From contig NZ_PVTD01000005.1 of assembly GCF_003003255.1 (NCBI RefSeq), positions 186,001 through 250,000 of the forward strand: a stretch of DNA of 64,000 nt, given 5' to 3'. Of the stretch, positions 41,036-50,779 are shown piece by piece. Every line of letters begins with the position of its first letter. Within the stretch, counting starts at the first letter, position 1. The notes below the pieces were generated by a model. That model was not told the DNA's origin and did no database searches. It saw only the letters and a program-made list of their open reading frames with translations. The position numbers and the translations under genes were made by a program. Origin of the DNA: Aliiruegeria haliotis. GTDB taxonomy: Bacteria > Pseudomonadota > Alphaproteobacteria > Rhodobacterales > Rhodobacteraceae.

Positions 41036-41725
41036 ATGAACAGCCTTTGGTCAATCGGACTGCCGATACTGGTTGTCGACGTCGCCAACCCAGTGCTTCT
41101 GGCCGCCGTTATCCTGGCGCTCACGACCCCACGGCCACTGGCGTTGAGCATTTCTGTCATCGCCGGGCACACGCTTGCGTATTTCGGTGCAGGTGTGCTG
41201 ATCGCTTTTGGTCTAGCAGACCTGATTGGCCAGATGCTCTCCCCACTGCTGGATCGGTTCAGCAATCCCATTCCGGTCGATTTCGTGATCGGACTGGCAA
41301 TCGGCATCTTGCTGCTCGTGGTTGCCTGGCGGTGGAAGGTGGCGCCGCCGGACCCTGCAAAAAAGGGGGCGGACGAGCCGAAGCAAAGTATCGGCATGGC
41401 GCTGGCGTTTGGCGGCATCATAAACTTCGCGGGCATCCCCTTTGCCCTGCCGTATTTCGCTTTCATCAACGAGCTCTACCAGCTTGATGGGGAAAGCAAG
41501 CTCAGCGCGCTGGTGGTATACAACCTCCTCTACGCCGTGCCGTTCCTGTTGCTGCCACTGGCATTTGCCATCATGGGCAAATCGGTCATGTCGGTCTTTG
41601 AGCGTATCAACGAGATCGTGGCAAAGTACTCCGCCTATATCATCCCGGCGATCATCGGTCTGCTCGGAGCTGCGCTTGTGCTGGATGCATTGCTCTATTT
41701 CTGGTCTGGCACGGGCCTCTACTGA
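41036..41725 (+). CDS. GAP/LysE-like multi-span membrane protein
   Basis: A 229-residue inner-membrane protein with six likely spans. The pattern (VDVANPVLLAAVILALTTPR at the start, WRWKVAPPDPAKK loop in the middle) matches the GAP (SfLAP-related) family, possibly exporters; the transported compound is unknown. ATG 41036 chosen because it begins the first hydrophobic stretch; the frame is open upstream but without features. Confidence 0.75.
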   Translation: MNSLWSIGLPILVVDVANPVLLAAVILALTTPRPLALSISVIAGHTLAYFGAGVLIAFGLADLIGQMLSPLLDRFSNPIPVDFVIGLAIGILLLVVAWRWKVAPPDPAKKGADEPKQSIGMALAFGGIINFAGIPFALPYFAFINELYQLDGESKLSALVVYNLLYAVPFLLLPLAFAIMGKSVMSVFERINEIVAKYSAYIIPAIIGLLGAALVLDALLYFWSGTGLY

Positions 41726-41775
41726 AGGTCGAGCGCAGAAATCCAACGATCAGCCAGCGGTGCAATGCGCCTGCA

Positions 41776-42399
41776 CTACGGTCGCCCGGTGCTGAAGGAT
41801 ACCGGCTTCGGAGTTTTGAGTGGTTTCCCTGCTTCCATTCGTGCCGTCTCGACCGAAACGCCAAGAGCGGGAACGTAGGACAGAACAGAGGTCAGTTGCT
41901 TCTCGCCCCGAGAGACACGCACCCGCACATCGAACCCCTCGTAGTCACACCCGGCAATGGTCAGGGGGCCGGGGTCGCCCGCAAGCACAGATATCGATGT
42001 CATCTCTACCCGCGAGCCGTCGGCAAAGATGGCCTCGCCCTCGAAATCCAGGGACACACCTGGTTCGGGTTCGTAGGATTTCGGATCCACATCCGAATGC
42101 CGGGTCATCACGCGCGTCCGGCGCAGGTTCAGTGGGCCCAGCGTCTCGATCTCATCTACGACAAGGATGCCGCCGCGTGACACCACGCGATAGCCGGCGT
42201 CGTCAATGTCATTGCGGATCCATTCGTACAGGAGGCCGTCCGAGTTCATCCGAAGCTCCACGATCCAGCCGTCGTCATAGACCAGATACGCCGGGTCGCC
42301 CGCTTGCATCGAGTCCGGCGTCGGGCATTCGGCAAAGGCCGCCGTGGCGGCGAAACCAATTGCACAGGCGGCACAGTACGAACGTATGGTGTTTCTCAT
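41776..42399 (-). CDS. Unknown periplasmic protein
   Basis: A 207-residue protein with a signal peptide (SYCAACAIGFAATAAFA, then ECPTPDS). The mature part has two cysteines and beta-rich segments with no domain I can name. ATG 42399 chosen for the signal peptide. It faces away from its rightward neighbour. Confidence 0.65.
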   Translation of the reverse strand: MRNTIRSYCAACAIGFAATAAFAECPTPDSMQAGDPAYLVYDDGWIVELRMNSDGLLYEWIRNDIDDAGYRVVSRGGILVVDEIETLGPLNLRRTRVMTRHSDVDPKSYEPEPGVSLDFEGEAIFADGSRVEMTSISVLAGDPGPLTIAGCDYEGFDVRVRVSRGEKQLTSVLSYVPALGVSVETARMEAGKPLKTPKPVSFSTGRP

Positions 42400-42708
42400 T
42401 CCTGACGACCTTCTCGCGACGGGCTTGGGCCTAACCTTCGTCAGGGTTCCATGTCTGTCAATGGGATAGGTATGTGTCACGGTTCGATACGCACGCCCTT
42501 GGAGCCTTTCGGCCATGGTGACGTAGAATTGCCCCAACAGCCCGAGTGGTTCCTGCCGACTGTTGAGGCATGTCTGCCCGGGTCGTCCAATAAGTTGCCT
42601 CGGAGGCACGTCAGTGCAGCCCTCATACAGGCGACGCCGGGGCATTGCCGATGTCGCGTGCGTCAGGTCAGAGGATGACGGACCACCAAAGAGGCGGGTG
42701 AGACGGGA

Positions 42709-43512
42709 TCAGGGGAAGAAGTAGTTGAACGAAAACTTGAACTGGCTTTCGTTTGCACCGTCCGGCTTCGCAGCCATCGCATAGGCGCCAAGGCTGGCAT
42801 CGAAGGCGCCGCCATTGGCGAGCGGCCAGGTCTTGCCAAGCGTCAGCCCGACAGGAACGGTCCAGCCATCACGATCCCGCTCGGTGTTCCAGTTGTAGGT
42901 GAGCGAGTTGTTATAGCCGACGTAGGAGCCGCCGAGGAAGTTCGCCAAGTTGTAGAACACGATGGGCTGGACAGTGGTGACCGAAAAGTCGTCTTCGCCC
43001 CACAGATGCCCGAGGATACCGCCGTAGGACAGATCGCCGGCAAAGCCGAAACCGACCACGGCAAACCCGAGCCCGTTGCCCGGGCCGCCCAGCTTCGTGT
43101 CACGGGTCTTGATCGAGAATTGCGGGCCGTAGCCGAGTTTGAAACCGCCCGACGCTGCCGTCGGCACCCAGAAGACCTGCCCGACAGTATCTCCGACACC
43201 GATATCCTTGGCGAGCGGGTCGTCGGGACGCCCGAGGAACGGCAGGATGCCGCGAAAGATCAGGTTTCCGGCGTCGGTCTCGATTGTCGTGGCACCCTGA
43301 AGCTGGAAATTGTAGGTCTTGTCCTCGTCCTCCGGACCGTAGCCGATGGTGTTGTCGGTGAAGAGTGCCGTCACCGGTGCCAGCGGGTCCTGCGCATTCC
43401 GCGCTGCCTGGCAGGCCGCATCGCAATCATCCTGCGCGAGGGCCGAGGTGCCGAACAAAACGGCCAACGCCGCCGTGGCAGCAAGGATCTTTTCTTGGTG
43501 GTTCGCCATCAC
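42709..43512 (-). CDS. Outer-membrane beta-barrel protein, unknown function
   Basis: A 267-residue protein: signal peptide (KILAATAALAVLFGTSALAQ), an N-terminal segment with DDCDAACQAARN, then a barrel rich in glycine and aromatic residues ending FKFSFNYFFP, whose aromatic end suggests Bam-dependent assembly. It resembles OMPs annotated as uncharacterised neuromedin U-like or phenol-degradation-associated proteins; I do not assign a role. Confidence 0.7.
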   Translation of the reverse strand: MMANHQEKILAATAALAVLFGTSALAQDDCDAACQAARNAQDPLAPVTALFTDNTIGYGPEDEDKTYNFQLQGATTIETDAGNLIFRGILPFLGRPDDPLAKDIGVGDTVGQVFWVPTAASGGFKLGYGPQFSIKTRDTKLGGPGNGLGFAVVGFGFAGDLSYGGILGHLWGEDDFSVTTVQPIVFYNLANFLGGSYVGYNNSLTYNWNTERDRDGWTVPVGLTLGKTWPLANGGAFDASLGAYAMAAKPDGANESQFKFSFNYFFP

Positions 43513-43982
43513 ATGCCTCTTGCCAGAGTGTTCCCGGGGACGTCCGGGATATAGTGGGAACGGCTGGCCGGTCTATCCATTTTGTGCCAAGCCAGCCGCG
43601 GTGCCGGTGTTGTGATGTGCTTGCAATAGCGACCACCGGGAGATGAGTACGGATATTCTGGCCGCACACTTTTTCGGGGGCAGGCGGTTTTTGCGGGCGC
43701 CTTGGTTTCGTGAACCGCGCGGCGACTGCGGACGATATGCCGGACCGCCACCATCGCGTCCAATACCAAGGACGGCCGACGCAGACGGCTTCGCTCTGCC
43801 GCATTCCCGGCCATCGCAACCGATCTGGCAGTGTTTCCTGGTGGCGATGGCCGCGACCGCACAAAAACCCTTCAAATCCAACGCCAACCGTTTCGTCCGG
43901 AATGCCGACGATCTTGTGTTTCAGGTGGAAACGGCGTTCGTCTTGGCTTTCCCGTCGGAAACCCGGCCTGCATCACCCAATT
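43513..43982. other. Intergenic stretch between the barrel gene and the broken hydrolase
   Basis: About 470 bp without a supportable gene. Several overlapping short frames exist on both strands with no start context. It must hold the leftward promoter of the barrel gene. Confidence 0.4.
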
Positions 43983-44879
43983 CTACACCGTATTGGGACG
44001 ATCTATGCCCGACTGCTGTTCGAGGAATGCGGCGACCGCCGCGTTGAACTCCTCGGGCCGCTCCCGCATCGGCCAATGACCGGCCTCCATCAAGTTCAGG
44101 GTGGCATCAGGCATCCGGTCTGCTGCCGCTTCGATACCGGATTGCGGAACAAGCCGATCGCCACGGCCATGCAGAAACAGAGTCCTGTGGGAAATCCGAT
44201 GCACGTCGGGAAGGAAATTGCTGACGAGGCAGGCAGGGCCGATCTCACCGCGCTGAAAATCGGCGAATGCCCGGCCCGCCTCCCGGAGCGCGAGTTTCTC
44301 CATGACGTCTGTCACGATCGCCTCGCTCACCCGGATTGGATCGGCAGAGTGCGCTTCGACGCCACGCCGGGTCACGCCCCGGCTGCGACGCATCAGGCGG
44401 AAACTTGCGACGGTCATCGGAAGGCGTGTGAACAGATAGGACAGCAGATGCGCGGGCGCCTTGCTTTGCAATCCATAGGGGCCAGCTGCAAACATCCAGT
44501 TAAGACGAGATTGATGGTGCAGCGCAAGCCAGAGTTCAACCCCAGAACCCATTGAAATTCAGGGCACATTCGCGCAACAAATGTGCAACGCGTCGAGCAG
44601 ATCCAGCAACCAGTTCCCGAGGTCGGCGATGCGAAAGGGACCGCCCAACAGGTCGCTTCCGGCATGCCCCGGCCAATCGGGCGCGATGACGTGGTGGTGC
44701 TTGGCAAGGTGCGGAAACAGCAAGCGCAATGACAAGGTTACCCGATCCAGCCCGCCACCATGAAGAAGCAGCACCGGAGCGGCAGCATCGATCCCGCCCC
44801 GGACAAAGCTGACCTGTCGCCCCCCGAGGATCAATTGCTCGGAGGGCGGGATTTCAGCGGGGGACGAACTGAGTGTCAT
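43983..44879 (-). pseudogene. Alpha/beta-hydrolase broken by an in-frame stop beside the nucleophile
   Basis: One frame from ATG 44879 to 43983 (about 298 codons) is interrupted only by TGA at 44559-44561. Upstream: LLLHGGGLDRVTLS (oxyanion-hole region) and VIAPDWPGHAGSD. Downstream, ISMGSGVELWLAL is the nucleophile elbow. The stop replaces a residue (probably the Gly) two positions before the nucleophile Ser of the normal GxSxG. The C-terminal histidine (AGHWPMRERPEEFN) is intact. A single base change (TGA from GGA) would repair it, so this is a young pseudogene or a reading error. Confidence 0.8.
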
Positions 44880-45032
44880 GCAGGCTCCAGCCTGTGGGGC
44901 TGATCAAGCCGACGATCGCGAACGTCAATCGAACAAACCACTGCGTTGCCTGAGTTCTGTGCGAGCAAGATCTCGTTCTGATCCCGTACTCTTGGTGGAG
45001 TTCTTTAAGCCAGCCAGAGTGCAGTGGGGTCG

Positions 45033-46061
45033 TCAATTGGATTTGGCCTTGCCGGCGAGTGGCACGGTAGATCGCGATTCCGCCGTCACGGTCGATCCAC
45101 GAACAATCAGACTGCCGCGAATTTTGACATCATGCGAGGCGATTGAAGTATCAATGATCGGGGCGATCACCGCCCTTGCGAGCGCCTGAATCGGCTGCCG
45201 GATCGTGGTCAGTCGCGGATACGCAAGCGCGGACATGTCGATGTCATCAAATCCGGTCAGAGCGATATCCGCCGGTACCTTCAGTCCCCGGTCCCGAGCG
45301 GCCCGCATTACGCCGATCGCAATCTGGTCGCTTGCTGCGGCCACGGCACTTGGCATGTTCGCCCGCTTTCCGGACATGATGTCGTGCCCGATTGTCTCGC
45401 CCGACTCGAAGGAGAACTGCCCCTCCCGAACCTCCAGATCGATTGGATCGTCGTGCGTGGAAAGAGCTCGTATCCGTTGGACGAAACCGTTTTGTCGCAC
45501 TCTGCCGACCTCGGTATTCGGGGGGCCGGAAATGTAGCAAATGCTCCGATGCCCAAGGGCATGAAGATGCTCTGCGATCTGGATCGACCCATGTTCATTG
45601 TCGATACAGGCGAGCGGCCGGTTGCGAAAACGTCTGTCGATCGAGAGAATCGGCACGTCGCTGTCGATACTCGCTTCGGGTGAATCGGAAGAAGCGACGA
45701 CGATCAACCCTCGTGGCGAACGATCCAGAAGAGCCATGATTTGCCGGCTTTCCGTCTCCAGATCGTCATGCGTGTTCGCAAGCATAACGAACTGGCCATG
45801 GGAAGCCGCCTCTGTTTCGATGGCTTTGGCAAGTTGTGCGAAGAACGGATTGGTAATGTCGGGAACGACGAGGCCGATGACATCGACGCGATTGGTCCTG
45901 AGGGCCCGGGCGGCCTGGTTGGGTTTGTAGTCGAGTTCCTCGATCACCGCTTGCACACGTTCTCTCAGGCGCTGCTTGACGGTTGCATTGCCTGACAGAA
46001 CCCGGGAGACCGTCCCGACAGAAACCCCGGCACGTTCTGCCACGTCGCGAATGGTCGCCAT
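45033..46061 (-). CDS. rbsR: LacI-family transcriptional regulator (ribose operon)
   Basis: A 342-residue repressor: N-terminal helix-turn-helix (TIRDVAERAGVSVGTVSRVL) and hinge (LDYKPNQAARALRTN), then a periplasmic-binding-protein-like sensor domain (IGLVVPDITNPFFA). ATG 46061 is chosen as the standard LacI start. It is the last gene of the rbs operon, so it is the likely regulator, with ribose or a related sugar as inducer; the name is by context. A 16-bp palindrome typical of LacI operators lies in the rbsB promoter region. Confidence 0.88.
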   Translation of the reverse strand: MATIRDVAERAGVSVGTVSRVLSGNATVKQRLRERVQAVIEELDYKPNQAARALRTNRVDVIGLVVPDITNPFFAQLAKAIETEAASHGQFVMLANTHDDLETESRQIMALLDRSPRGLIVVASSDSPEASIDSDVPILSIDRRFRNRPLACIDNEHGSIQIAEHLHALGHRSICYISGPPNTEVGRVRQNGFVQRIRALSTHDDPIDLEVREGQFSFESGETIGHDIMSGKRANMPSAVAAASDQIAIGVMRAARDRGLKVPADIALTGFDDIDMSALAYPRLTTIRQPIQALARAVIAPIIDTSIASHDVKIRGSLIVRGSTVTAESRSTVPLAGKAKSN

Positions 46062-46160
46062 CTCGGTTCCTCCGGCTTTGCTCTCGCCCGGTAATCGCGA
46101 ACACGCCCGGGCGGTGTCGCGTATCACAGCTCATTTGACAGCGCACGTCCGGACCTCCTT

Positions 46161-46551
46161 TCACGTCGGCAAGGACGCAACTGCACCGGGCCGCGTCGCT
46201 GATAGTGCAGCCGCCCTCGGGGCGAACTCAACCGCGTGTTCAAGGCTGGCGCGTCGCGAAAGCTCCGCTGCAATCCCGCCGTTGAGGCAATTGGGTCCCG
46301 CGACCGTATCGACAGCCGTCACGACAGGCGCTGCGCACGATCCGCTGGACTCGCCGGTTGCCCATGCCAAACCAGTTACTCCAAGCGTAACGATAGCGCC
46401 GACACCGTGCCGCAGCGGTGCACTGGTTGGCTCCTTCGCCACCAAGCGCGTGAGCGAATCCACGCGCCTCTATCGTCTCACCAACCCGCAGCCAGCGTTC
46501 GAGTTGGATAGAAAGATCCACGTTGATGCTGCCAACCACGACCTCGGTCAA
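46161..46551 (-). pseudogene. Ribokinase remnant with internal deletion
   Basis: From ATG 46551 (ATGA overlap with the rbsD stop) the sequence reads as a ribokinase N-terminus, MTEVVVGSINVDLSIQLERW and GGEGANQ, for about 47 residues, then the frame changes. Another frame continues VTLGVTGLAWATGE, ending in the ribokinase C-terminus, but its active-site motif reads DTVAGPNCLNGG where the family has DTxGAGDxFNG. Ribokinases are about 300 residues; about 130 are left, so most of the middle is missing. Non-functional. Confidence 0.85.
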
Positions 46552-46958
46552 AACGCCACTCCGCTTATGAGGATAACGTTGGCGTAAGGCGTGACTTCGC
46601 CAGTGCGAATGACGGCCTTCGACCGAGACGTGCGCGCTTTGAATGCGTCGTGCGACATCTGCTCAGTGACGATCGGCTTGCCGGTTTGCTCACGCCAGAC
46701 CGCCATTTCGGCGTCGAGCAGTTCGACCAGTTCTGCGCTTGCCTCTTCTGCCCAAATGGCCCGCTCGACGACGAGTTCGAGCCGCAGCGCCGCCAGCACT
46801 TCCATGAATCGCGGCAATCCCGGCACGATGGCAAGGTCGATGACCGCTACCCCCTCGGGCACCGGCAACCCGGCATCGGCTACAACGACCTCGTCCATAT
46901 GCCCAAGGGTGGAGACGAGGGTGCTGAGATGGCGGTTGAGAAGTCCGGTGCGTTTCAT
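46548..46958 (-). CDS. rbsD: D-ribose pyranase
   Basis: A 136-residue RbsD/FucU-family mutarotase that interconverts pyranose and furanose forms of ribose before phosphorylation. The catalytic histidine region GHMDEVVVADAGLPVP is complete and the C-terminus has the TGEVTPYANVILISG block. It overlaps the permease gene by ATGA and is followed by the broken ribokinase. Confidence 0.93.
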   Translation of the reverse strand: MKRTGLLNRHLSTLVSTLGHMDEVVVADAGLPVPEGVAVIDLAIVPGLPRFMEVLAALRLELVVERAIWAEEASAELVELLDAEMAVWREQTGKPIVTEQMSHDAFKARTSRSKAVIRTGEVTPYANVILISGVAF

Positions 46959-47953
46959 TTCGAGGCATACTTTGCGCGATAGTAGTCAAGGATAACGGCG
47001 ATGATGATGACGACGCCGGTGATCATCTGCCGCATGAAGTCGTTCAGCCCGATCAGGATCAGCCCGTTGGCCAGAACGCCGATGATGAAGGCCCCCAGCA
47101 AGGTACCAATCACCGAACCCCGGCCGCCGCTGAGGCTGGTTCCACCAATGATGACGGCAGCGATGGCATTGAGTTCGAATGCAATCCCGGCAATCGGGCT
47201 GGCGATGTTCAGTCGCGCCATGTAGACGATCGCCGCAATTCCCGCGCAGAGCCCGCAGATGGTGAAGGCCCCGACCTTGTACCAGAACACCGGATGCCCG
47301 GCGAGGCGGACGGCCTCCTCGTTGTTGCCGATGCCATAGATCAGCCGACCGAACACGGTGAAGTTCAGGATGAACCAGGCCACCACGACCAGCGCCAGCG
47401 CCACAAGGAACACGATCGGAATGCCATAGACCATGGCAGAGCCAAATTCCTCGAAGGCGAAGGGGAACGAGTATATGGTTTGTGCGTCGGAAATGTGCAG
47501 CGCCGCGCCGCGCGCGATGTTCAGCATCCCCAGCGTGATGATGAAAGACGGCAGCGCCCAGTAGGCGCTGACCACGCCATTGAAGAGGCCGCAGACCACG
47601 CCTGCCAACATCCCCGCGACAATCGCCAGGATGATCAGCTCGGCATCGCCCATCCCCGGCATAGTGATCGCCTTGCCGGCGACCACCGCCGCAAAGGCCA
47701 TCACCGAGCCAACGGACAGGTCAATTCCTCCGATGAGGATCACGAAGGTCATCCCGACGGCTAGGATCAGGTTGATGGTGATCTGGGTCAGGATGTTGGT
47801 GATGTTGTTGGCTGTCAGGAAATGCTCGGTGAAGATCGAGAAAAACAGGATGATCGCCAGCAACGCCAGCCCGATCCCGGCATTGTTCAGGATTGATCGT
47901 AGCGAAAACCTGTTCGGTCGCGTGGCCTCGGCCGTCTGTGTCGTCTCGGTCAT
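46955..47953 (-). CDS. rbsC: Ribose ABC transporter permease
   Basis: A 332-residue inner-membrane permease of the sugar ABC class with 8-10 spans. The family pattern appears in LTQITINLILAVGMTFVILI and GGIDLSVGSVMAFAAVVAGK, and the C-terminal half has IGGTSLSGGRGSVIGTLLGA. The start at 47953 is fixed by an ATGA overlap with rbsA; the longer open frame is not used. Confidence 0.93.
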   Translation of the reverse strand: MTETTQTAEATRPNRFSLRSILNNAGIGLALLAIILFFSIFTEHFLTANNITNILTQITINLILAVGMTFVILIGGIDLSVGSVMAFAAVVAGKAITMPGMGDAELIILAIVAGMLAGVVCGLFNGVVSAYWALPSFIITLGMLNIARGAALHISDAQTIYSFPFAFEEFGSAMVYGIPIVFLVALALVVVAWFILNFTVFGRLIYGIGNNEEAVRLAGHPVFWYKVGAFTICGLCAGIAAIVYMARLNIASPIAGIAFELNAIAAVIIGGTSLSGGRGSVIGTLLGAFIIGVLANGLILIGLNDFMRQMITGVVIIIAVILDYYRAKYASK

Positions 47954-49512
47954 TGCCCTGCCTCTTGTGCGCGCGCTTCCTGCCCGTAGGCCATGCGCAG
48001 AATGGTTTCTTCCGAAAACGCGTCGCGATCGAGCGTTCCCTGCACTTCGTTCTTTGATAGAACCATGATCCTGTCGCACAGCGTCATCAGTTCCGGCATT
48101 TCCGACGAAACGATCAGCATCGCCACGCCTTCCGAAACGAGCCGCTTCAGGATTGCATAGATCTCGAATTTTGCGCCGACATCGACACCCCGGGTCGGTT
48201 CGTCGAGCATCAACACCCGCGGATTGCGTGCCAGCCACTTGGCGAGCACGACCTTCTGCTGGTTGCCCCCTGACAGACTAGCCGCCGGGTCCGAGGTCGC
48301 GCCGTACTTCAGGGCCAATCGTTTGCCGCCGTCTCGGGCCTGCTGCCGTTCCTGACGGAAGTTGATCAGACCACGCCGGGCGACATCTCGTAGGTTGACG
48401 AGGCTGATATTGGCGGCAATCGGCATTTCAAGGATCAGCCCCTCGTCCTTGCGATCTTCGGTGACAAAGCCGATCCCGTTGTGAATGGCGTCCTTGGGAC
48501 CCTTGAAACGAACCTCGCGCCCGTCGCGGGCGATCCGCCCTTCCACGACCGGGTCCACACCGAACAGGCTGCGCAGGATCTCCGTGCGGCCGGACCCTAC
48601 AAGCCCGGCAATCCCGAGGATCTCGCCATAGCGCAGCTCGAAGGAGATCGGCGCGGTGTCCGGGCTGGCCTGCACACGCAGCCCGTCCGCCCGAAGGGCG
48701 ACCTCACCAATCTTGCTCTTGGGCAGGGACGCGGCCGCGCCGGACTCCACCGCGCGACCAACCATGTGCCGGACGACGCCCTCCGGCGTGGTGTCCGGAA
48801 TGTTCTCCGTGGTGATCGTGATCCCGTTGCGAAAAACCGTAACGCGATCCGATATTTCGAACACCTCTTCGAGGTGATGCGAGACGAAAACAACGGTCAC
48901 GCCATCGGCCTTGATCCTGCGCACGATCTCGAAAAGGCGCCGGGTCTCGCGTTCCGTGAGTGTGGCGGTCGGCTCGTCGAGAATCAGCAATCGGCTCTTC
49001 GACTGCAACGCCCGGGCGATCTCGATCAGTTGCCGGTGGGCAATGCCCAGCGAGGAGACCGGCGCCCGTACATCCAGATCGGTCAATCCGATCGATTCCA
49101 CCGCCGAGCGGGCGCGTCGGTTCATCTCGGCTCGGTCCAGAAGGCCGAGCCGGCTGCGCGGCATCGCTTCGATGGAGATATTTTCAGCCACGCTAAGGTG
49201 ATCGAGCAGATTGAACTCCTGGTGGACGACCTGAACGCCGGCCTGCTTGGCATCGTTCGGCGTGGCGGGCGAGAATGGCGCGCCATCGAACTCGATCATG
49301 CCGGAATCGTAACCGTAGACCCCCGTGAGAACCTTGATCAGGGTCGATTTCCCCGCACCGTTTTCCCCGACCAGCGCGTGGACCTCGCCTTGCGACAAAG
49401 TGAAATCCACACCGTCCAGCGCCTTGACGCCGCCGAAGTGCTTTTTCAAGCCCCGCACGAGGAGGAACGGCTGCTCCGGTTCGTGCGCGGGGATCGATAC
49501 CGCTGGTGTCAT
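47950..49512 (-). CDS. rbsA: Ribose ABC transporter ATPase, double nucleotide-binding protein
   Basis: A 520-residue cytosolic protein with two ABC domains, as in RbsA/MglA. Domain 1 has GENGAGKSTLIKVLTG and LLILDEPTATLT; domain 2 has GLVGSGRTEILRSL, the signature LSGGNQQKVVLAKWL and VLMLDEPTRGVDVG. ATG 49512 chosen; the frame extends to a TTG 9 bp earlier. It is translationally coupled to rbsC. Confidence 0.95.
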   Translation of the reverse strand: MTPAVSIPAHEPEQPFLLVRGLKKHFGGVKALDGVDFTLSQGEVHALVGENGAGKSTLIKVLTGVYGYDSGMIEFDGAPFSPATPNDAKQAGVQVVHQEFNLLDHLSVAENISIEAMPRSRLGLLDRAEMNRRARSAVESIGLTDLDVRAPVSSLGIAHRQLIEIARALQSKSRLLILDEPTATLTERETRRLFEIVRRIKADGVTVVFVSHHLEEVFEISDRVTVFRNGITITTENIPDTTPEGVVRHMVGRAVESGAAASLPKSKIGEVALRADGLRVQASPDTAPISFELRYGEILGIAGLVGSGRTEILRSLFGVDPVVEGRIARDGREVRFKGPKDAIHNGIGFVTEDRKDEGLILEMPIAANISLVNLRDVARRGLINFRQERQQARDGGKRLALKYGATSDPAASLSGGNQQKVVLAKWLARNPRVLMLDEPTRGVDVGAKFEIYAILKRLVSEGVAMLIVSSEMPELMTLCDRIMVLSKNEVQGTLDRDAFSEETILRMAYGQEARAQEAGQ

Positions 49513-49590
49513 GAGTGTCAAACCTGTCTGGAGTTCAGCCGCAATGAACCCCCGCCCGCCGCATTCGCGGGCAGGGGATGAGGCGTATGC

Positions 49591-50511
49591 CTATTCGCCG
49601 GTCACCAGCTCGATCGGGGTCTTCACCCAACCTTCGAGCGCCGGTCCCCCGGCAACGACTTCCAGCGCCAGGTCGATGGCGTTGGCGGCCATGTCTGTAC
49701 CGAACTGATCAACAGTCGCCAGCATCCGGCCATCTTCGATCATCGGACCGACGGCCGGGATGTTGTCGAAGCCGACGACAAGGATGTCGTCCCGACCAGC
49801 AGATTCCAGCGCCTTCACGACACCGATCGCCATTGAGTCGTTGGCCGCCATGACACCTTGCACGTCCGGATTGGCGGTCAGCATGTTCGAGAAGACCGTG
49901 TTGGCTTCCTCGGTTTCCCAATGAGCCGTGCGGCTGTCGAGCAGGTCAAGCTTGTACTCGGCCACCGAGTCCTCGAAGCCAAGGCGCCGCTGGGTCGCGT
50001 TGTCGGCACCCGGGTTGCCTTCGATAATGACGACCTTGCCGCCTTCGCCGAGCTTCATGCCGAGCGCATCGCCGGCCAACTTGGCGCCGCCGCGGTTGTC
50101 AGGGCCGACGAAAGCGAGCTCCACGCCCTGCTGCTTCTTGGCTTCCTCGTCCAGGGAAACATCGAAGTTCACGACAACGATGCCGGCTTCCATCGCTTTC
50201 TTCAGGGGCCGCACCATGGCGCGGGAATCCGCCGGCGCGATGACGATGGCATCGACGCCCTGCGTGATGAAAGTGTCGACCGCGTTGATCTGGGATTCGA
50301 AGTCGGTCTCGTTCTGCATACCGACCGCCTTGAGCACATAGTCCCCGCGGGACTTTTCATGCTCCTTCGCACCTTCCATCATGTTCTGGAAAAACTCGTT
50401 GGCGAGCGATTTCATCACCAATCCGACGACAGGCTTGTCATCGGCCAAAGCGGTGCTTGAAAGCAAAGCGATACCGGTCGCTGCCGCAGCAGCGAGTTTC
50501 AGGAATTTCAT
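49591..50511 (-). CDS. rbsB: Ribose-type periplasmic binding protein
   Basis: A 306-residue substrate-binding protein: signal peptide (LAAAAATGIALLSSTALA), then VVGLVMKSLANEFFQNMM and VIIEGNPGADNATQRRLGFE, typical of RbsB-like sugar receptors. GGAGG lies 6 nt before the ATG. It is the first gene of the operon. Ribose is inferred from rbsD and the ribokinase remnant, not from the binding pocket. Confidence 0.92.
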   Translation of the reverse strand: MKFLKLAAAAATGIALLSSTALADDKPVVGLVMKSLANEFFQNMMEGAKEHEKSRGDYVLKAVGMQNETDFESQINAVDTFITQGVDAIVIAPADSRAMVRPLKKAMEAGIVVVNFDVSLDEEAKKQQGVELAFVGPDNRGGAKLAGDALGMKLGEGGKVVIIEGNPGADNATQRRLGFEDSVAEYKLDLLDSRTAHWETEEANTVFSNMLTANPDVQGVMAANDSMAIGVVKALESAGRDDILVVGFDNIPAVGPMIEDGRMLATVDQFGTDMAANAIDLALEVVAGGPALEGWVKTPIELVTGE

Positions 50512-50602
50512 GTGGACCTCCCAATTTCAAAAACACCGGACCGGGGGGAATCCACCTGTCCGATGTTCCTCAAACTGGAACACGACATCGTGATTCGGTC
50601 AA

Positions 50603-50618
50603 TATGAAACGTTTCATA
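50603..50618. promoter_or_regulatory. LacI-type operator upstream of rbsB
   Basis: A perfect 16-bp palindrome, TATGAAACGTTTCATA, 91 bp upstream of the rbsB start. The central TGAAACGTTTCA with a CG at the centre is the classic half-site pattern recognised by LacI-family repressors of the RbsR/PurR type, matching the repressor encoded at the far end of the operon. Confidence 0.8.
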
Positions 50619-50779
50619 ATGGAATGGTCCACGTGCGGCCTTCTGCTTCCAAGCGAGATCGGTAGCAGTCTTGCTCCTCCTGTTCGTCAGCATCGGCATG
50701 GCAGTACAAGGCTGTCCGGAAAGTGCAGTGTCTGCCCGCGTTGGCGACCCGCAAAGGCCCTTGGTCCGTTCGAAGAAGG

